A stretch of DNA of 64,000 nt from Dryococelus australis (GCA_029891345.1 CM056995.1:212053047-212117046); one strand, 5' to 3'; shown: positions 12,589 through 24,351, numbered from the stretch's first letter. The notes: generated from the sequence alone by a model not told the origin. Program-made: numbers and translations.

Positions 12589-13866
12589 ATGTTCACGAAT
12601 CAGGAAAAAGCTCAGTGGTACCACGAGACCAGGTCATCAGTAACAGTGCGAAGGAACTTTCAGACAAGGTACGAAAATATGCCGACCGATGTCAAGAGCA
12701 TTAAGTCATGGTATAACAAGTTCAAGAACACAGGATCTGCTGCTGACTTCCCGGAAAACTAGCCGACCAACAACCTCGGCTGAAAGGGCGAAAGCAATGA
12801 GACTATCCTTCGTTCGAAATCCCAAGAAATCAGTGCGTAGGGCCTCACGTGAATTTTTTATGTCAAAAAGTTATCTTCGCGATATCTTACACAGACGTTT
12901 ATTGTTTCCTGCATACAAGGTGTAAATTATTCTGGCTTCGTTTCCCAATGACCCCACACGTCGGTATGACTTTGCAGTCGAAACGTTATCACGTATTGAG
13001 TGAGATAATGGCTATCTAAAACATGTTTTTTTATTCTAAACTACCTTATTCTAAGTGTTAAGTGTAAGTCCGACGGTAGGGTCGGGTTTTAATTGCGTCT
13101 CAAGGCTTTTCCCCTTACGCCTAAAGGAGAGGGAATTGTATGCAAAGGAGGCGGGCATCGCGGTCGAGAGGGATTGGGTACGCATGGCCTGCAGATTGGG
13201 GCCATGCCTACCTCCCTAAGAGTACGTGTAGTTAAAGCTACATTAAGAAGGTAAAACCCGCATAGACGCGGTAAAACCCATACCGACAGAACAGGAGTTT
13301 AACTCGTGGGAGCACTAGTGAAATTGCTACAGGAGATAGCAGGTGTGGAGTCCATGCTGTTTAATATTGGAGTGAAGAATCTAGTCGAGAGGTGGTGGGG
13401 CTTTGTCTCAAACATGTTACTTTTTCTGACGAGGCAACCTTTTGTCAGTCGTGTAGTGAACTGGCAAACTTACATATTTGAGGTTCAAAGCCCCCTGGTG
13501 AGGTGTCAAAGTGTGTCAGAGGTAGCCCAAAGGTGAATGTTTGGTGCGCGCTTTTGCGTGATAAATTTATCGAACCGTTCTTTTCGCTGGAGGCAACATC
13601 ACATCTCCAGTGAATCCGGACATGTTGCAGTTGTTTGCTGTTCCTCAGTTGCTTGAGTTCACCCAGATGGCATTTTTCACCACCTCACTAAGGTATGGAG
13701 ACCCGTGCCTATCTTGATACGACTTATCCTGGACGATGGATCGGTCGTGATGGCCCGACAATTTGGTTTCCACCCTCCTGTGATGTTGGCTAACGTAAGG
13801 ATAGAAAATGAATATTGACTAGAGGTGCTACGTGCTACCAAAGGTGCTCACGTGGAGAATTACTGA
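12589..13866 (+). pseudogene. Mariner-type (IS630/Tc1 superfamily) transposase pseudogene
   Basis: From ATG 12589 the text reads MFTNQEKAQWYHET, the start of a transposase group common in insects whose N terminus is a helix-turn-helix (DUF4817). Recognisable blocks follow: RNFRTRYENMPTDVKSIKSW (about residues 23-42), a second HTH near 12780-12925 (NPKKSVRRASREF), catalytic-domain pieces near 12960-13020 and 13418-13560 (FSDEATF-like, then KVNVWCA-like), and a C-terminal LRATKGAHVEN-like end at 13866. There are in-frame stops (one at about 12759, another at about 12990) and frame changes, and a 383-bp insertion at 13027-13409 splits the catalytic domain. The gene is dead and long decayed. Confidence 0.8.
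13027..13409 (-). mobile_element. LINE 3' fragment inserted in the mariner transposase
   Basis: The 9 bases AAACATGTT occur at 13018-13026 and again at 13410-13418, exactly bracketing a GC-richer 383-bp insert that interrupts the transposase frame. Read on the minus strand, the insert ends in GAATAAAAA directly against the target duplication, as for the 3' end of a 5'-truncated non-LTR retrotransposon. The ends are not inverted repeats, which argues against a DNA element. I cannot assign a LINE clade. Confidence 0.6.
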
Positions 13867-13967
13867 TGCGTTGTCCTGTTGCAAAAAAAAAACTTGGATA
13901 GTTTCCATCTCTATTTCCCTTCAGTGTGCTTCCGGTCCCGGCGGACCTCGCTGCAGGTTCTCGTAGT

Positions 13968-14375
13968 TATAGTCCATTCACGGTTTCTTCAGCCTTTTTG
14001 AAGCAAAACTAATGGAAAATCTCCCCATAAATGACGCGTTTAGTTATTTCCTAAATACGCCCTCTATCACAAGCGTTTTTTATTGGTGTTCATAAAAGTT
14101 ACTTTTTTTCTGCTAAATTGAAATGTTATTCATATTTTATCTATAAATAATCTGAATAAAAAACCGGGAGAAAATAGGTATGTTGGTAGCGCCTACTGAG
14201 AAATAGTTCTTATACAAAACACTCTTACCCTTAGTGCGCATGAATGCGGTACGTTGTCCCTCTGGTGTAGTTATCCAGACATACTTAAGCTTAGTTTGCA
14301 CGAGGCGGAGGAATATCCTGGAAGTAGAACTTTACCAGGGCTTCATAAAAGGTTGAAGTAATCGTGAATGGATTA
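13968..14375. mobile_element. TIR element (~408 bp), TA-flanked
   Basis: The left end TATAGTCCATTCACGGTTTC pairs with the right end, whose complement begins TAATCCATTCACGATTAC. Similarity continues for about 30 bp. The body ('gggagaaaata.gtatgtt', 'ggcgga..atatcctggaag') matches 58336-58692. No open frame is present. TA at both ends suggests a Tc1/mariner-type target, so this is a non-autonomous MITE. Confidence 0.65.
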
Positions 14376-14379
14376 CACC

Positions 14380-15520
14380 TTTCAGCCTAGTTTTGACCGC
14401 GTCTCCTGCACACAAAATAAAGAAGACTGCTGCTGTGAACTACGTTCTAATTCTGAGGTAGTCTGCAAACGACACAAAACGGAGTGTAATTCTGAATGCT
14501 TATGTCTGTTGCTCTGCTAGCCAAAGGGCCACGTGTAGAGGCAAGTAACTATGCCCTACACGGTTTTAAGCTTAGGCAACATGATACATATTACAGCAGC
14601 CTTAAAAAATATTTTCAGATTAAAGGTGCTGGCACAAATAAATTCCTTATTTTATATCCGTACGACGTTCCGAAACATCTAGACACATTTACACGTAAGT
14701 TACTACTTTCTCGAATAAAAAATGTATACAGCATTTGTTTGGACATTGGCATGATATGTTTTGGGACGTACCATTAATAAAAGCTAACACACCGTAACGT
14801 GATAATTCACGCTGAAATGAGATACCATGAATTACTTCAAAAAATCGTTAAAATCACGTAATTAGAAAAATAAATACGTAATATTAGGATATTTTTGCAT
14901 ATTTATATTTCTTGCAGTATTTAATTTTTAAAAAATATATTTCGATAAGTAGACATCAAAATGAATGGATGCGCCATCTTTCAGTCAATTATGGTAAATT
15001 TTATGCATTTTTCGTTTATTTTATGCGTATTTCCCCAAAAAAAACAAAAATGGTTGTTTTGACATGTCATAATGCAAAAACTATGAAGTCATACGTTTTT
15101 TATTGAGAAGAAAGATTTCTTGCACTTTACATATACAAGCAGAACAATATTTCACACAAATATGAAATAATTATTTATTTTGTGATGAACGCAAGGGAAA
15201 TTCCAGATATACAAGTTTCCGCCTGGCTGGAGGTGTTTTACGTATGTGAGGCCTAAAATCGTGGCGTGGCTAAGGGCAACCTAGGTACTCTCATCACACG
15301 CCTCATCGCCTCTACGTGCAAGCCACTGAGCTGACGTGCAGTCTTTTCGTCGGGAACTCGATGCTTGAGATTCTCCGCCGCGACTTTATCATTTTATGGC
15401 GTAGTAATAAATATGACAGTGTACTGCGCGTCCCTCAACCACTTCAAATATCCTGCACACAAGTGTTTTCGTATCTCAGGACAATTGTGAAGAAAACGCT
15501 GGTTTTGGCCATTTTTCACT
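14380..15520. other. Intergenic DNA, nothing recognised
   Basis: Short open frames (for example 14496-14777) have no recognisable motif or convincing splice sites. I see no repeat ends or RNA genes here. Confidence 0.4.
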
Positions 15521-15525
15521 TTGGG

Positions 15526-15573
<48 letters not shown>
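15526..15573 (+). repeat. Poly(A) run of 48 bases
   Basis: An unbroken A run of 48 bases, far longer than other A runs in the window. It may be the tail of a young retroposon lying to its left, but I could not identify the body or a target duplication. It is also a likely assembly or sequencing weak point. Confidence 0.6.
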
Positions 15574-15575
<2 letters not shown>

Positions 15576-15635
15576 GAAACAGGCTGGAATTTGTTGGTTG
15601 TGTAAAGTCTTATATATTTATTTCCTATAAGTGTA

Positions 15636-15803
15636 ATTTTCGCAAGTGAGAATCGTGCCGGACGATGCCGTTGGTCGGCGGGTTTTCTCGGGAATTTCCC
15701 TTTTACCTGCCCCTTCATTCCGGCGCAGCACCATGTTCACTTCAATCTCTCTCATCGGCTCTCAAGACCTGGCTGTTAAGACCCACCCAAATGTCTCACC
15801 TCC
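15636..15803 (+). mobile_element. tRNA-derived SINE family 1, 5'-truncated
   Basis: The body 'gaatcgtgccggacgatgcc', 'ggtcggcgggttttctcggg', 'cattccggcgc', and 'ggctctcaagacc' matches the complete copy at 19146-19397. The tRNA head is missing. Confidence 0.75.
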
Positions 15804-15934
15804 TTGGTGCACATGTATTACGCAAGTGGAACAGTTTTCGAATTAGAAGATTTTCCTGAAGCTATACATCGAGCATTCGGTGGTCTAGCCACGCGGAACC
15901 TTTAAGGTTCGGGTACTTCTCTTGTAGAGATTCT

Positions 15935-16230
15935 TCATTTTCGCGTCATAATTTCGGATTCATAGTAAATGCTGACAATATACGATTATAGAAAATTTAA
16001 ATTTTATGAGTTTATTATTTTTGTGCGTAATTTTGATTGTGTGTCACCTATTTGTTGTAAAATGTTGAGAACTTATTAATAAAATACAAATGTGTTCTCG
16101 ACTTTTTACAACAAGCGAATAACACACAACTAAAATTACGCACAAAACATTAAACAACTCTTATAATGGAATTTTCTATAATTGTACATTGCCAGTACTG
16201 TGCATCCGAAATTATGACGAGAAAATTAGA
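15935..16230. repeat. Long inverted repeat (hairpin-forming element)
   Basis: Left arm 15935-16072 is matched along most of its length by the reverse complement of the right arm 16094-16230, around a loop of about 21 bases. Paired landmarks are CGTCATAATTTCGGAT/ATCCGAAATTATGACG, 'gtgcgtaattttgattgtgtg' (first 20: GTGCGTAATTTTGATTGTGT) with its complement, and TTGTTGTAAAA/TTTTACAACAA. The arms differ by scattered substitutions and small gaps. It has no coding capacity. It may be a fold-back MITE; a transcript would form a roughly 135-bp hairpin. A tRNA-like patch (TGGTCTAGCC...GGTTCGGGT) lies just left at about 15880-15920. Confidence 0.75.
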
Positions 16231-16244
16231 ATTTATGCTAAAGG

Positions 16245-19128
16245 GGCACTGCTTACCGGCTGGCAACTGGGAAATTTAAATAAGAAATCACACATTAAGA
16301 TAATTTCACCTCAGTACGTTAATTCTAAAGATAGAAGTTAACAAGAAATACATATTATTGGCGAATTTTTCAGAAGTTCCCTACAACGGAGATCTTTCCA
16401 TTACATGTATTGCCTGTTTGTAAGGAATTTTTAAAATTTATGTTTCACGAAAAATATTAGTGCCCATCTATATTCATTCAATAATTTGTTGCTTAACCAC
16501 AAGTGGTTTCTGATATTTACAACTAAACTGAAATTTTGGGGGCGCATAGTTCCCTTTATAATCACTTCAGGAGAAAAGTTGTACACATATTTTCATTTTA
16601 TATTTTCGTTAGAAGTTGCCTGGTGAAGTCTGTGCCCATGTTTCAGAAACACTTGTAATATGTGGGTACACATATCACGAGTCATTCTTCCCCCCCCCCC
16701 CCAAATATCCTAAATAGCTGACGCTAGATAGTTGCGAGATATGCTATTTTATCCGCAAAAAAACTGTTTTTGCACATTTTGTTGCACATACTAGCCTTGT
16801 TTCTTTCATCATGCTAAATGTTATTTTTTTAATAAACTTAAATATAAAGGGATAAAAAAATACTCGGAGACATGCAATTTACCACTATGGCATGATCAAA
16901 CAATTATGTATAAATTTTTATCTTTGAAGTTTAATGGAAGTAGTGTGTTATGTTATTATACTCGTTTGATTTTTTTCTTGTCTTTCCTGTTTTGTAATAA
17001 CATGTTGTTCGTCCGTCTTTTTGTCCTATTAATTATATACATCTCTATTTTCATTGACAAGGAAACATCTTTCCCTAATTATCGGTCTGTGGTGTTGAAA
17101 AATATTTTTTCGTTTTTTTTTTCTAGCTGAGATCTGTGTGTGTGTGCGATATTTTTAATTAGTCTCATGGTCTTCAATATAAACAATCCAATGAAACCAT
17201 CATAATAAAGTATGTATAAATGTCTGTATTATATTTTGCCTGTATTCAGTATACGTATTAATTAGGTTCTAAGTTTGCTTCATATGATGCGTGTCTGTTA
17301 TGCGAGAATACGACCTTTACGAATTTTGGGAATGTCGAAAATGCAGATTCTGCAAAACGTGTTCTGTTTTTCTTTTCCGAATATCTGACAAGCTACTTAC
17401 ATCTGCCACGGGAAGTATAACTAATCGTTATCTTATAAATACAAGAAGTAAGCCAACAATACATTTACCTGCAATTTGTTTAGCCGGTTGTCGTATTATT
17501 TGCTTAAGAAAATACCTGTTCTTTTATTGCACACCAAATTTTATAATTTAGGTGATAAACGTATGAAATGCTGGCAAAATAGTTTGATTCCACGGTGAAA
17601 TGCTGTTTCTTTTATTATAATATAGCGGTATTTAATATTGTCTACGATATGTACGAAGAGTAGGTACAGACTCGCTTGTCCATAAAACGTATTTTAAAGT
17701 AATTGTTTGTGGCCCAGTCGCCGCAGTTCCTGTGACACAACTCAATCACCCAACCTGCCTTTCTACCTAGAGTCAATGAATCAGGACAGGAAAGGTCAAC
17801 TGAAATGTGTCAGCAAAGGATGGTGTAGTTGTTCATAATCCAGCAATCGGCCTTGCTCACACACTCTGTTTGGAAAGGAGGGAACTACTATTACCATTAA
17901 CACTTCCAAATTTCGGTTAGAAAACATTTACTATAACTTCTTGTATCGTTTTAATTTTTCTCCAGATTTATTTACCAATTTACAAACTTTCCATTTAAAT
18001 TACATTTCAACTCATTAAAATGCCCCTTTTACCTCAACTTCTAATACCTTGGGATTTGTATTAAGGCTACGTTTTAAAATTCGACAAAGCATTTTAAAAC
18101 AGGCAAACTCTGCTTGGAATACAACTAGCGCACTCTTTTAAAAATAACGTCCTCTTTATTTACAATATTTTCTGAGTGATGCAAATTTCGGACAGCCAAT
18201 GATTGCGAAGGGCGCGCTTCCACAAGGAGTGCCTGTAAGCCCGCAACCCGCCACACAAGACACTCTTGCAGGTCATCGCTCACTCCTCCGCAGGCGTTCA
18301 TACTTATCTAGAAAGAAACATTTCTGAGCACACATTCACACTTGTGTCGGACATCCCGTCACATATTTATGAGAGGAACGAATCTTAGCATTAATGATTT
18401 ACTAATTGATGTAATTTTTAAAGAATACACAGAATTAACAACTCAAAGTTGTCCAGACATACACTAGTGTGTTATTAATGCATAACTGTGTATTTAAAAC
18501 ATACATTTCTATATGCCTTAAAATTTTGATACGCATATTTTTGCTAGCTTCACTCCCACTCACTAGATCACCATACAAGGGTAGGTCTGAATGGTCCCTT
18601 CTCCAAGCAGAGATTGCATAAAAATTAATATTTTACTGTTTACATACCAATGTTTTCATCTCTTTAAGTACATACTAAACGGTTAGCTGACATAACCCCA
18701 TTCATTACATAACAAGGTTCCATTCGTAGCGATGGTTCGAATGATCGTTTTCCCGAATGCTTGACCATTCACGTCCCAGGCAATCGCTCTTCATTCGACT
18801 CCTCAGTTCCCTCAACTAGACAGATGTCTGCACGTAACGTGCATTAGCTTACTTTCCTCTACATTTGTATGTGAGTAAATTTGATGGGTTAGGCCTTAAT
18901 CCAGTATTTATATAAAAGGATCACAAGTGTTAAAAAAAATTATATTCAATTCATTTTGAAAATAAATGTTTTGTCCACTTAAAACATATCAGTTTACTCG
19001 CACAAGAACATTTATTTCTGAATAAACTTATTCTCTTTATCTTTAGGTTTTTTTTTTTGCAGTTTAGTAAATTATAACATTTGGCTATCTCAGGAGTCTA
19101 CAGGATTTCAAACAGGAAACTTAATAAT
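16245..19128. other. Intergenic DNA, nothing recognised
   Basis: This stretch has only short unsupported open frames, a C run at about 16690-16702 and a GC-richer patch at about 18190-18300. I see no complete repeat or gene signature. Confidence 0.4.
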
Positions 19129-19145
19129 ACTTGATATTTCAAAGA

Positions 19146-19397
19146 AGGGGCTACGGTGGCTGAGCGGTTAGCCTGCTCGTCTCCCACCAGGGCGAGCCGG
19201 GCTCAATCCCCGGGCCGGGTCACCGAACTTTCGCAAGTGGGAATCGTGCCGGACGATACCGTTGGTCGGCGGGTTTTGTCGGAGATCTTCTGTTTCCCCG
19301 CCCCCTCGTTCCGGCGCCGCTCTATACTCACTTTAATCACCCTCATCGGCTCTGAAGACATCGCTGTTAAGAGCAGCCCAATTCTCTTCACTCACTC
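19146..19397 (+). mobile_element. tRNA-derived SINE family 1, complete copy
   Basis: The head GGGGCTACGGTGGCTGAGCG carries an A box, and GGGCTCAATCCCC is a B box at tRNA spacing. The family body and the tail TCACTCACTC follow. A 17-bp target duplication, matching at 15 of 17 positions, brackets it (19129-19145 and 19398-19414), which shows target-primed insertion. It needs a partner LINE to move. This is the best reference copy of the family in the window. Confidence 0.85.
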
Positions 19398-19799
19398 ACT
19401 TGATGCTTCAAAGAGTTGTGGTGAACTTTAATCTGTGGGACGCCGTATTGCACCAACGTGCGGAATGAAGACATATTTTACTCTCTAAAAAAAAAAATTT
19501 CAGTCTCCACCATCGAGTCTCGGGTGTTTCTGTCATGTTATGCAACGCTGGCAGACCTTAGTTTTCAAACATATATATCACATTTCCTGTTCTCAAAGGG
19601 AGGTTTCACTCACATGATTTGTTCTAAAAACAGATTTAAGCATATTTCAATGAAGCAATCCACTTTAGAAAGCAACCTATTATGAATTTTAGTTATTAAT
19701 GCCCCCGCTTTATGTGCGGCATGCAAGAAATGCACTCCAAACTTAACATCCGAAAGCGGCACAAAGTTCTGTCTCTGCTGTCACATATAAATGCATGGC

Positions 19800-20150
19800 T
19801 TACGTGACATTAAAGGCGGGACGTTCGTGCTCCGCAGAGAAAACCTTAGCGACCGAGCCATCGAGGTCTCACTCACATAAGTGAGAAACAGTGCAGAGCC
19901 CACACCCTCACAACGATTGGCGAACCACCCCAGTTAATTAGGAGGAAGACCGCCTGTGATTGGCGGAAGGGCCGAGCCAATCAGGAAACAACCCTCCAGA
20001 AATCAGAATATTTAAGGGCCTCTTCCTTCTACTGTTCTCAGTTGGTGAGGTATTGTTCCCTGATGATGGCCGTTACAACGAGTGCCGAAATGTTGGAGAA
20101 GAAATCCACGACGTGGCTCAAACCCAGAAGCCTAGAAATTGAGTGAGAAA
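19800..20150 (+). repeat. Possible Penelope-like retroelement fragment
   Basis: A TATA-like 'atatttaagggcc' (about 20010) is followed by CTGATGATGGCCGTTACAAC and GTGCCGAAATGTTGG. This phrase pattern ('...gatgatggcc...cgaaacgttgg') is common in the terminal regions of Penelope-like elements. No reverse transcriptase is seen, so the call rests on that phrase only. Confidence 0.3.
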
Positions 20151-20436
20151 ACAATTAACAACGTCTTTGTAATTTTTTTACTGTGGTGGTTTACACTAAT
20201 AATAAAATGCAATTACAATAATGCCTTTTCAACGAAGCTGTTATTTTTACACCACTATTATTTCCGTTTTAGCAAAATGTTACCTATTATAAGCAATGTA
20301 GACACATGATCTGCACGTAAAGGTCTTTGCGTCATGGCGTATCATTCCAGGGGCCAAGTGCTAGAGAGAAATACATAAATAATCATCACGCTGGTACTTA
20401 AGAAGGACACAACATCTCGTAGACAGCGAGGTCATT

Positions 20437-20678
20437 ATAGACTGCTCATGGTAAAGTGAGCTCTTTTGAAGCCCTAGTTATTTTTTTCTTTCGACGATTT
20501 ATCATCCTTTAACCTCATTTGTTACATAAATATTGCCATATAAGTAATAAACATAGTTTATATATTTCACTCTACTCAGAAGTTAACGTCTGTGGCTAAA
20601 ATAAGATATATTTATTGACTATTATTCAAAATGAGAGGACTTTCAAAAGTGCTCATATTAACCGTGAACAGCCAGATA
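20437..20678. mobile_element. 240-bp TIR element, copy 1
   Basis: It begins TATAGACTGCTCATGGTAAA and its right end reads AACCGTGAACAGCCAGATA. The TIR is about 35 bp, ending in a GTGAGC..CTTTTGAAGCCC-type sequence. The middle is AT-rich without coding. Length (242 bp) and body match copies at 21592, 42540 and 56588. The flanking TA suggests a Tc1/mariner-like MITE. Confidence 0.75.
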
Positions 20679-20689
20679 AAGAACCGGGA

Positions 20690-20815
20690 AGGAATCGGCC
20701 ATGGCGTGTCGCGAGGACGTATCCCAGTATTCACCTGGAGTGATTTTGGGAAATCACAGAATACCTAAATCAAGATGGCCGGGTCGGTGATCGAAACCAT
20801 CTCTTCCCGAAAGCA
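20690..20815 (-). mobile_element. SINE family 2 fragment
   Basis: On the minus strand 'cgacccggccatcttgattt', 'ttcccaaaatcactccaggt' and following text align with the better copy at 63706-63965. It abuts the right end of the TIR element at 20437-20678. Confidence 0.6.
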
Positions 20816-20932
20816 TGTACGAAGGTTTAACATTGCACCGCATCGATAGTAAATCCCCGCTCTATGTATTTTATTCAATGCGATTTCATTCAAGCGATGT
20901 TAGCAGGGAACCGTCTCCTTACCTCATGTGCA

Positions 20933-21220
20933 GAGACATGCAAAATTCGCGTTATTATTTGGCATCAGGCTGAACTTCAGAGTACTTTATATACCGGAGC
21001 CGGCGTCATTTCTCCATTGGCTGCTTCATAGATGTAAAGCCACGCCCTTTCTGACTGAATTATACATGATTGGGGCACACGACTGTGGTGTGTTTATTTA
21101 TTGGTGCAGTTACCCAAGGCGTGTCAAATAAAGTATATTCGAATGAAAAACTTAGTGCAAAGGTACATGTGTTCAAAGTTCGACGTGTCTCCAAATAATA
21201 ACGCGAATTTTGCAGGTCTC
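20933..21220. mobile_element. TIR element, 'GAGACCTGC' family
   Basis: The left end GAGACATGCAAAATTCGCGT and the complement of the right end GAGACCTGCAAAATTCGCGT agree at nearly every base, and pairing continues to about 31 bp. The element is 288 bp and non-coding. Relatives are at 36045-36640 and 59944-60189. Confidence 0.75.
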
Positions 21221-21591
21221 AACTCATATGCCATAATCTATTTCACTAGAAAATTCTATTTTACCAGTGCTGTTGTTTGACGCAATGTGCTACAGGTTTA
21301 ATATTGATAATTATTGGCCAAAAAAAATACACGAGTATTAGATTTAAAAAGAAGAAAAAATGTGCTGTCTTGTGACTGTCTTAACTTACTTCATGATGCG
21401 GTTGCCACAAATTTATTTTGTGGAAGTTGATTGCCATCATTTACTTGTGTGAAAAATGTAGAAGTTCTTGGCAAACTACTCGTCAAAGTAATTTTTCTCC
21501 TCTTAATTCAATACCAGCACGTAGAATATTAATTTTCAAGTCAATTGGATAGCGCAAGCGAATACCTTTTTCGTTCGGTAATCCTTGCCAC

Positions 21592-21828
21592 TATAGACTA
21601 TTCACGGTAAAGTGAGCACTTTTTGAAGCTCCCTCCTTTGGAATATCAGTCAATAAATATACTTTACTGTAGCCTGAGACATCAACTTTTGAGTACGGTG
21701 TAAAATATACGCTATGTTTACTTATATGGCAATATTTATTTTGAAATGTCGTGGAAGAATTAAAAATGGCTGATAGGAAAAAGTAACTAGGGTCTCAAAA
21801 GTGCTCACTTTAACGTGAACAGCCTATA
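21592..21828. mobile_element. 240-bp TIR element, copy 2
   Basis: It starts TATAGACTATTCACGGTAAA and ends TTTAACGTGAACAGCCTATA. Its 237 bp and body match the copy at 20437-20678, in the same orientation about 1 kb away. Confidence 0.8.
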
Positions 21829-22029
21829 TAAGCCATTTCCCACGTCGTGTCAGCAGTAAAGCTGTTGATTTCATCCGGAGCGGGCGACAGAAAATTTGAG
21901 AGAACCGCTTCCAAAATGCGAAGTTTAACACTTGGAAAAAAAACATTAGACCTTTTTCGTAGTACGGTTGTTAATTTTGTAGTATTGCATAAGTATTCGG
22001 ACTTATATTCATATTATTTACTTGCTTCG

Positions 22030-22284
22030 AGTGAGTGAGTGAAGAGATTTGGGCGGCTGTAACATCGAGGTCTTGAGAGCCGATGAGGGTGATTGAGCTG
22101 AGTATGGAATGGCGCCTGAATGGGAGGGCGGGGGAAGCGGCAGATCCCGAGAAGACCCGCCGACCAACGGCATCGCCCGGCACGATTTCCACATGCGAAA
22201 ATCCGGAGTGGCCCGGCCGGGGATTGAGCCCGTATCGCCTTGATGGGGGGCGGGCACGCTAACCGCTGAGCCACCGTGGCCCCT
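22030..22284 (-). mobile_element. tRNA-derived SINE family 1, near-complete
   Basis: On the minus strand it begins GGGGCCACGGTGGCTCAGCG, with a B-box-like GGGCTCAATCCCC, then the family body, and ends in TCACTCACTC. Flanks TACTTGCTT (left) and TACTTTCTT (right) look like an aged target duplication. Confidence 0.85.
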
Positions 22285-22289
22285 ACTTT

Positions 22290-23770
22290 CTTTAAGTTTC
22301 CAAACATACATACGATAAATTTTTCGGAATTCGGCAAGTTGTTCTGTCGGTAGCATTTTATCTGAGCTTAAAGGTATAATAAACCTTTTTTTATATACAA
22401 TGATATTCATTCTGTGAAATTTTTAATAAAGGTAATTTTTTTATTCAGTTTATTTGAACAGTTCCTCCCAATATAAATATTCGTTAAATTCCAGTATGGT
22501 CAACAAAACTGCTTAACGAAAATCTTTTGCGCTTTCATCGAAAACACCCATAATACTCTTCGAGAGTTTTTAGCTCATTGGATTGAGTACTTGCTATTTG
22601 TCGCGTCGGTGTTGCTATAAACGTGTTGACAATGGTTCGTTTTTGTTCTAGTTCAGTATTTGCTGACGCTGTTGAGTTGTTTTCGGTTTATTTTATTTTG
22701 ATAATAATCCTCAAGGCTCATCAACAGGCGAGTTCTCGTTGAATACTTAATTGGCGTTTATTTCCACGTAAATGGTTTTATTTTTACTTGCTATTCCCGC
22801 AACTCTTTAATGAATTTCGGTCCCTGCAACCTTCCATCCTATAATATCAGTTCTGAATCATCACAACCATTATAGTGATACTATACTCGCGAGGAAGAGA
22901 AACAAGTTTTAAGCTGCCTGAATAATAACAAAAAAGACAGAATAAGTCTAACGAAAACAAGAAGTTAATATAATGTCGAATCATATTCATTATTTTAATG
23001 TAATTCTTGTATTGGTGTGCAATAAAAATCAGGAAGACCACCCATTGCGAAATACTTAGCAACACTTCCTTGCACGTCATATTTTGCATCCGTCAGATAC
23101 ATACAGTTATGTACAGAAATGTTCATACAAAGAAATATTAAAATATTCTGCAGTTTGGGAAACAGTACTACATTTGAGTTTGTGACCGACTAATAAACAT
23201 TCATTAAAGTTAAAACATTTGCCAACAAATGAGACCCAACAAAACAACGCTTTATAGCAAATTTATCTTCGCTATGTTCAAATATACAAATCTGTCCACG
23301 GTTCCCCTAATAAATTCTAGTTGCTGCAATCCTAAGTCTTACATGCACTCCGCGGTTATAACTCCACTACCACCATGTTTCACAGTTGCTCAATATTTTG
23401 CCTTCTCCACATTAACATTCATCAATCATTATGGAATATGTTGAAGTTGCTTTCATCTGAGACAATCACTTCGTCCCAGAAGTCGATACCTTCAATTATA
23501 TAGTCCTGAACAAATGATAACATATTTTTGTTTGCTTTACTGATATATGTCTTCTTTATAGGTTCCCTGGCCTTATGCCCTGCTCAGTTGAAAGCCTTCA
23601 AATAGTTCTTGAGGAAACCTGTTTCCCAAAGTGTGTCTGTAAGTACTCCGAAAACACTTAAGAGATTATTTTCGGGTTTTAGTCTGAATATTTTTCATGC
23701 TACGGATCGTAATCCGAAATCACGTAGCAGATACGTCTTTCAAACTCCAAACTCCTCCCAGCAAACACGA
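22290..23770. other. Intergenic DNA, nothing recognised
   Basis: AT-rich with short unsupported open frames. No repeat ends, RNA genes or splice-flanked coding blocks were seen. Confidence 0.4.
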
Positions 23771-23775
23771 AAAGT

Positions 23776-24095
23776 ACGGGCCAGAATCGGGCCGGTAAAA
23801 CCTAGCCGACAAACTCCTGCCAGCCGATACCGGCCTCCTGTCTCATGCCGGAAGTGGCCTGATGGAAATATGGACTGGCGGCTGACTGTTGGCCGACAGT
23901 GTCAAAAATACGCTGTACTGCTACCGACAAAACACAAAATGTATTCTGGCCCAACATACATAAAAATTACGGGCCAAAATCGTGCGGTAAAAGCTAGCAG
24001 ACAAACTCCGGCCAGCTGATACCGGCCTGCTGTCTTATGCCGGAAGCGGCCTGATGGATATATGGACTGGCGGCCAACTGTTGGCCGACAGTGTC
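23776..24095. repeat. Tandem duplication, ~128-bp unit with 193-bp period
   Basis: 23776-23903 and 23969-24095 share the same text in order: ACGGGCCA.AATCG, 'acaaactcc.gccagc.gata', 'gccggaag.ggcctgatgga', and 'ttggccgacagtgtc'. A unique spacer of about 65 bp separates them. The second copy runs straight into the minisatellite at 24104. Confidence 0.75.
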
Positions 24096-24103
24096 GGACC
24101 TGC

Positions 24104-24351
24104 GACGGCTGGATGTCGCTACGATGCCGGGTCTGCGGTGACTGGATGTCACTACGATGCCGGGTCTGCGATGGCTGGATGTCGCTACGATGCTGGGTCT
24201 GCAACAGCTGGATGTCGCTACGATACCGGGTTTGCGACGGCTGGATGTCATTACGATGCCGGACCTGCGACGGCGGGATGTCATTGTGATGCCGGGCATG
24301 CGACGTCTGGATGTCATTACGATGCCAGGCCTGCAGCGGCATGATGTCCAG
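24104..24351. repeat. 33-bp minisatellite, ~7.5 units
   Basis: Units start at 24104, 24137, 24170, 24203, 24236, 24269, 24302 and (partial) 24335. The core is GGCTGGATGTCGCTACGATG followed by CCGGGTCTGC. Because 33 is divisible by three, several frames stay open on both strands (for example 23902-24444 minus), giving 11-residue repeats. I read these as a by-product of the repeat rather than genes. Confidence 0.9.

Noticed and set aside
15316-15718. Open frames with long poly-Lys or poly-Phe tracts
   Set aside because: They read through the 48-base A run and have no other protein character.
17700-17900. Possible SINE or short gene in GC-richer text
   Set aside because: No A/B boxes, repeat partner or open frame found.
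19156-19431. 91-residue plus-strand open frame, and a SINE tRNA head as a tRNA gene
   Set aside because: Both lie within the SINE at 19146-19397, which has a target duplication; the head has no functional tRNA fold.
22014-22410. Overlapping open frames of 73-130 residues
   Set aside because: They lie over a GC-rich SINE copy and are by-products of it.
23776-24351. CRISPR-like array
   Set aside because: Units of 33 bp are directly adjacent without spacers, and the genome is eukaryotic.
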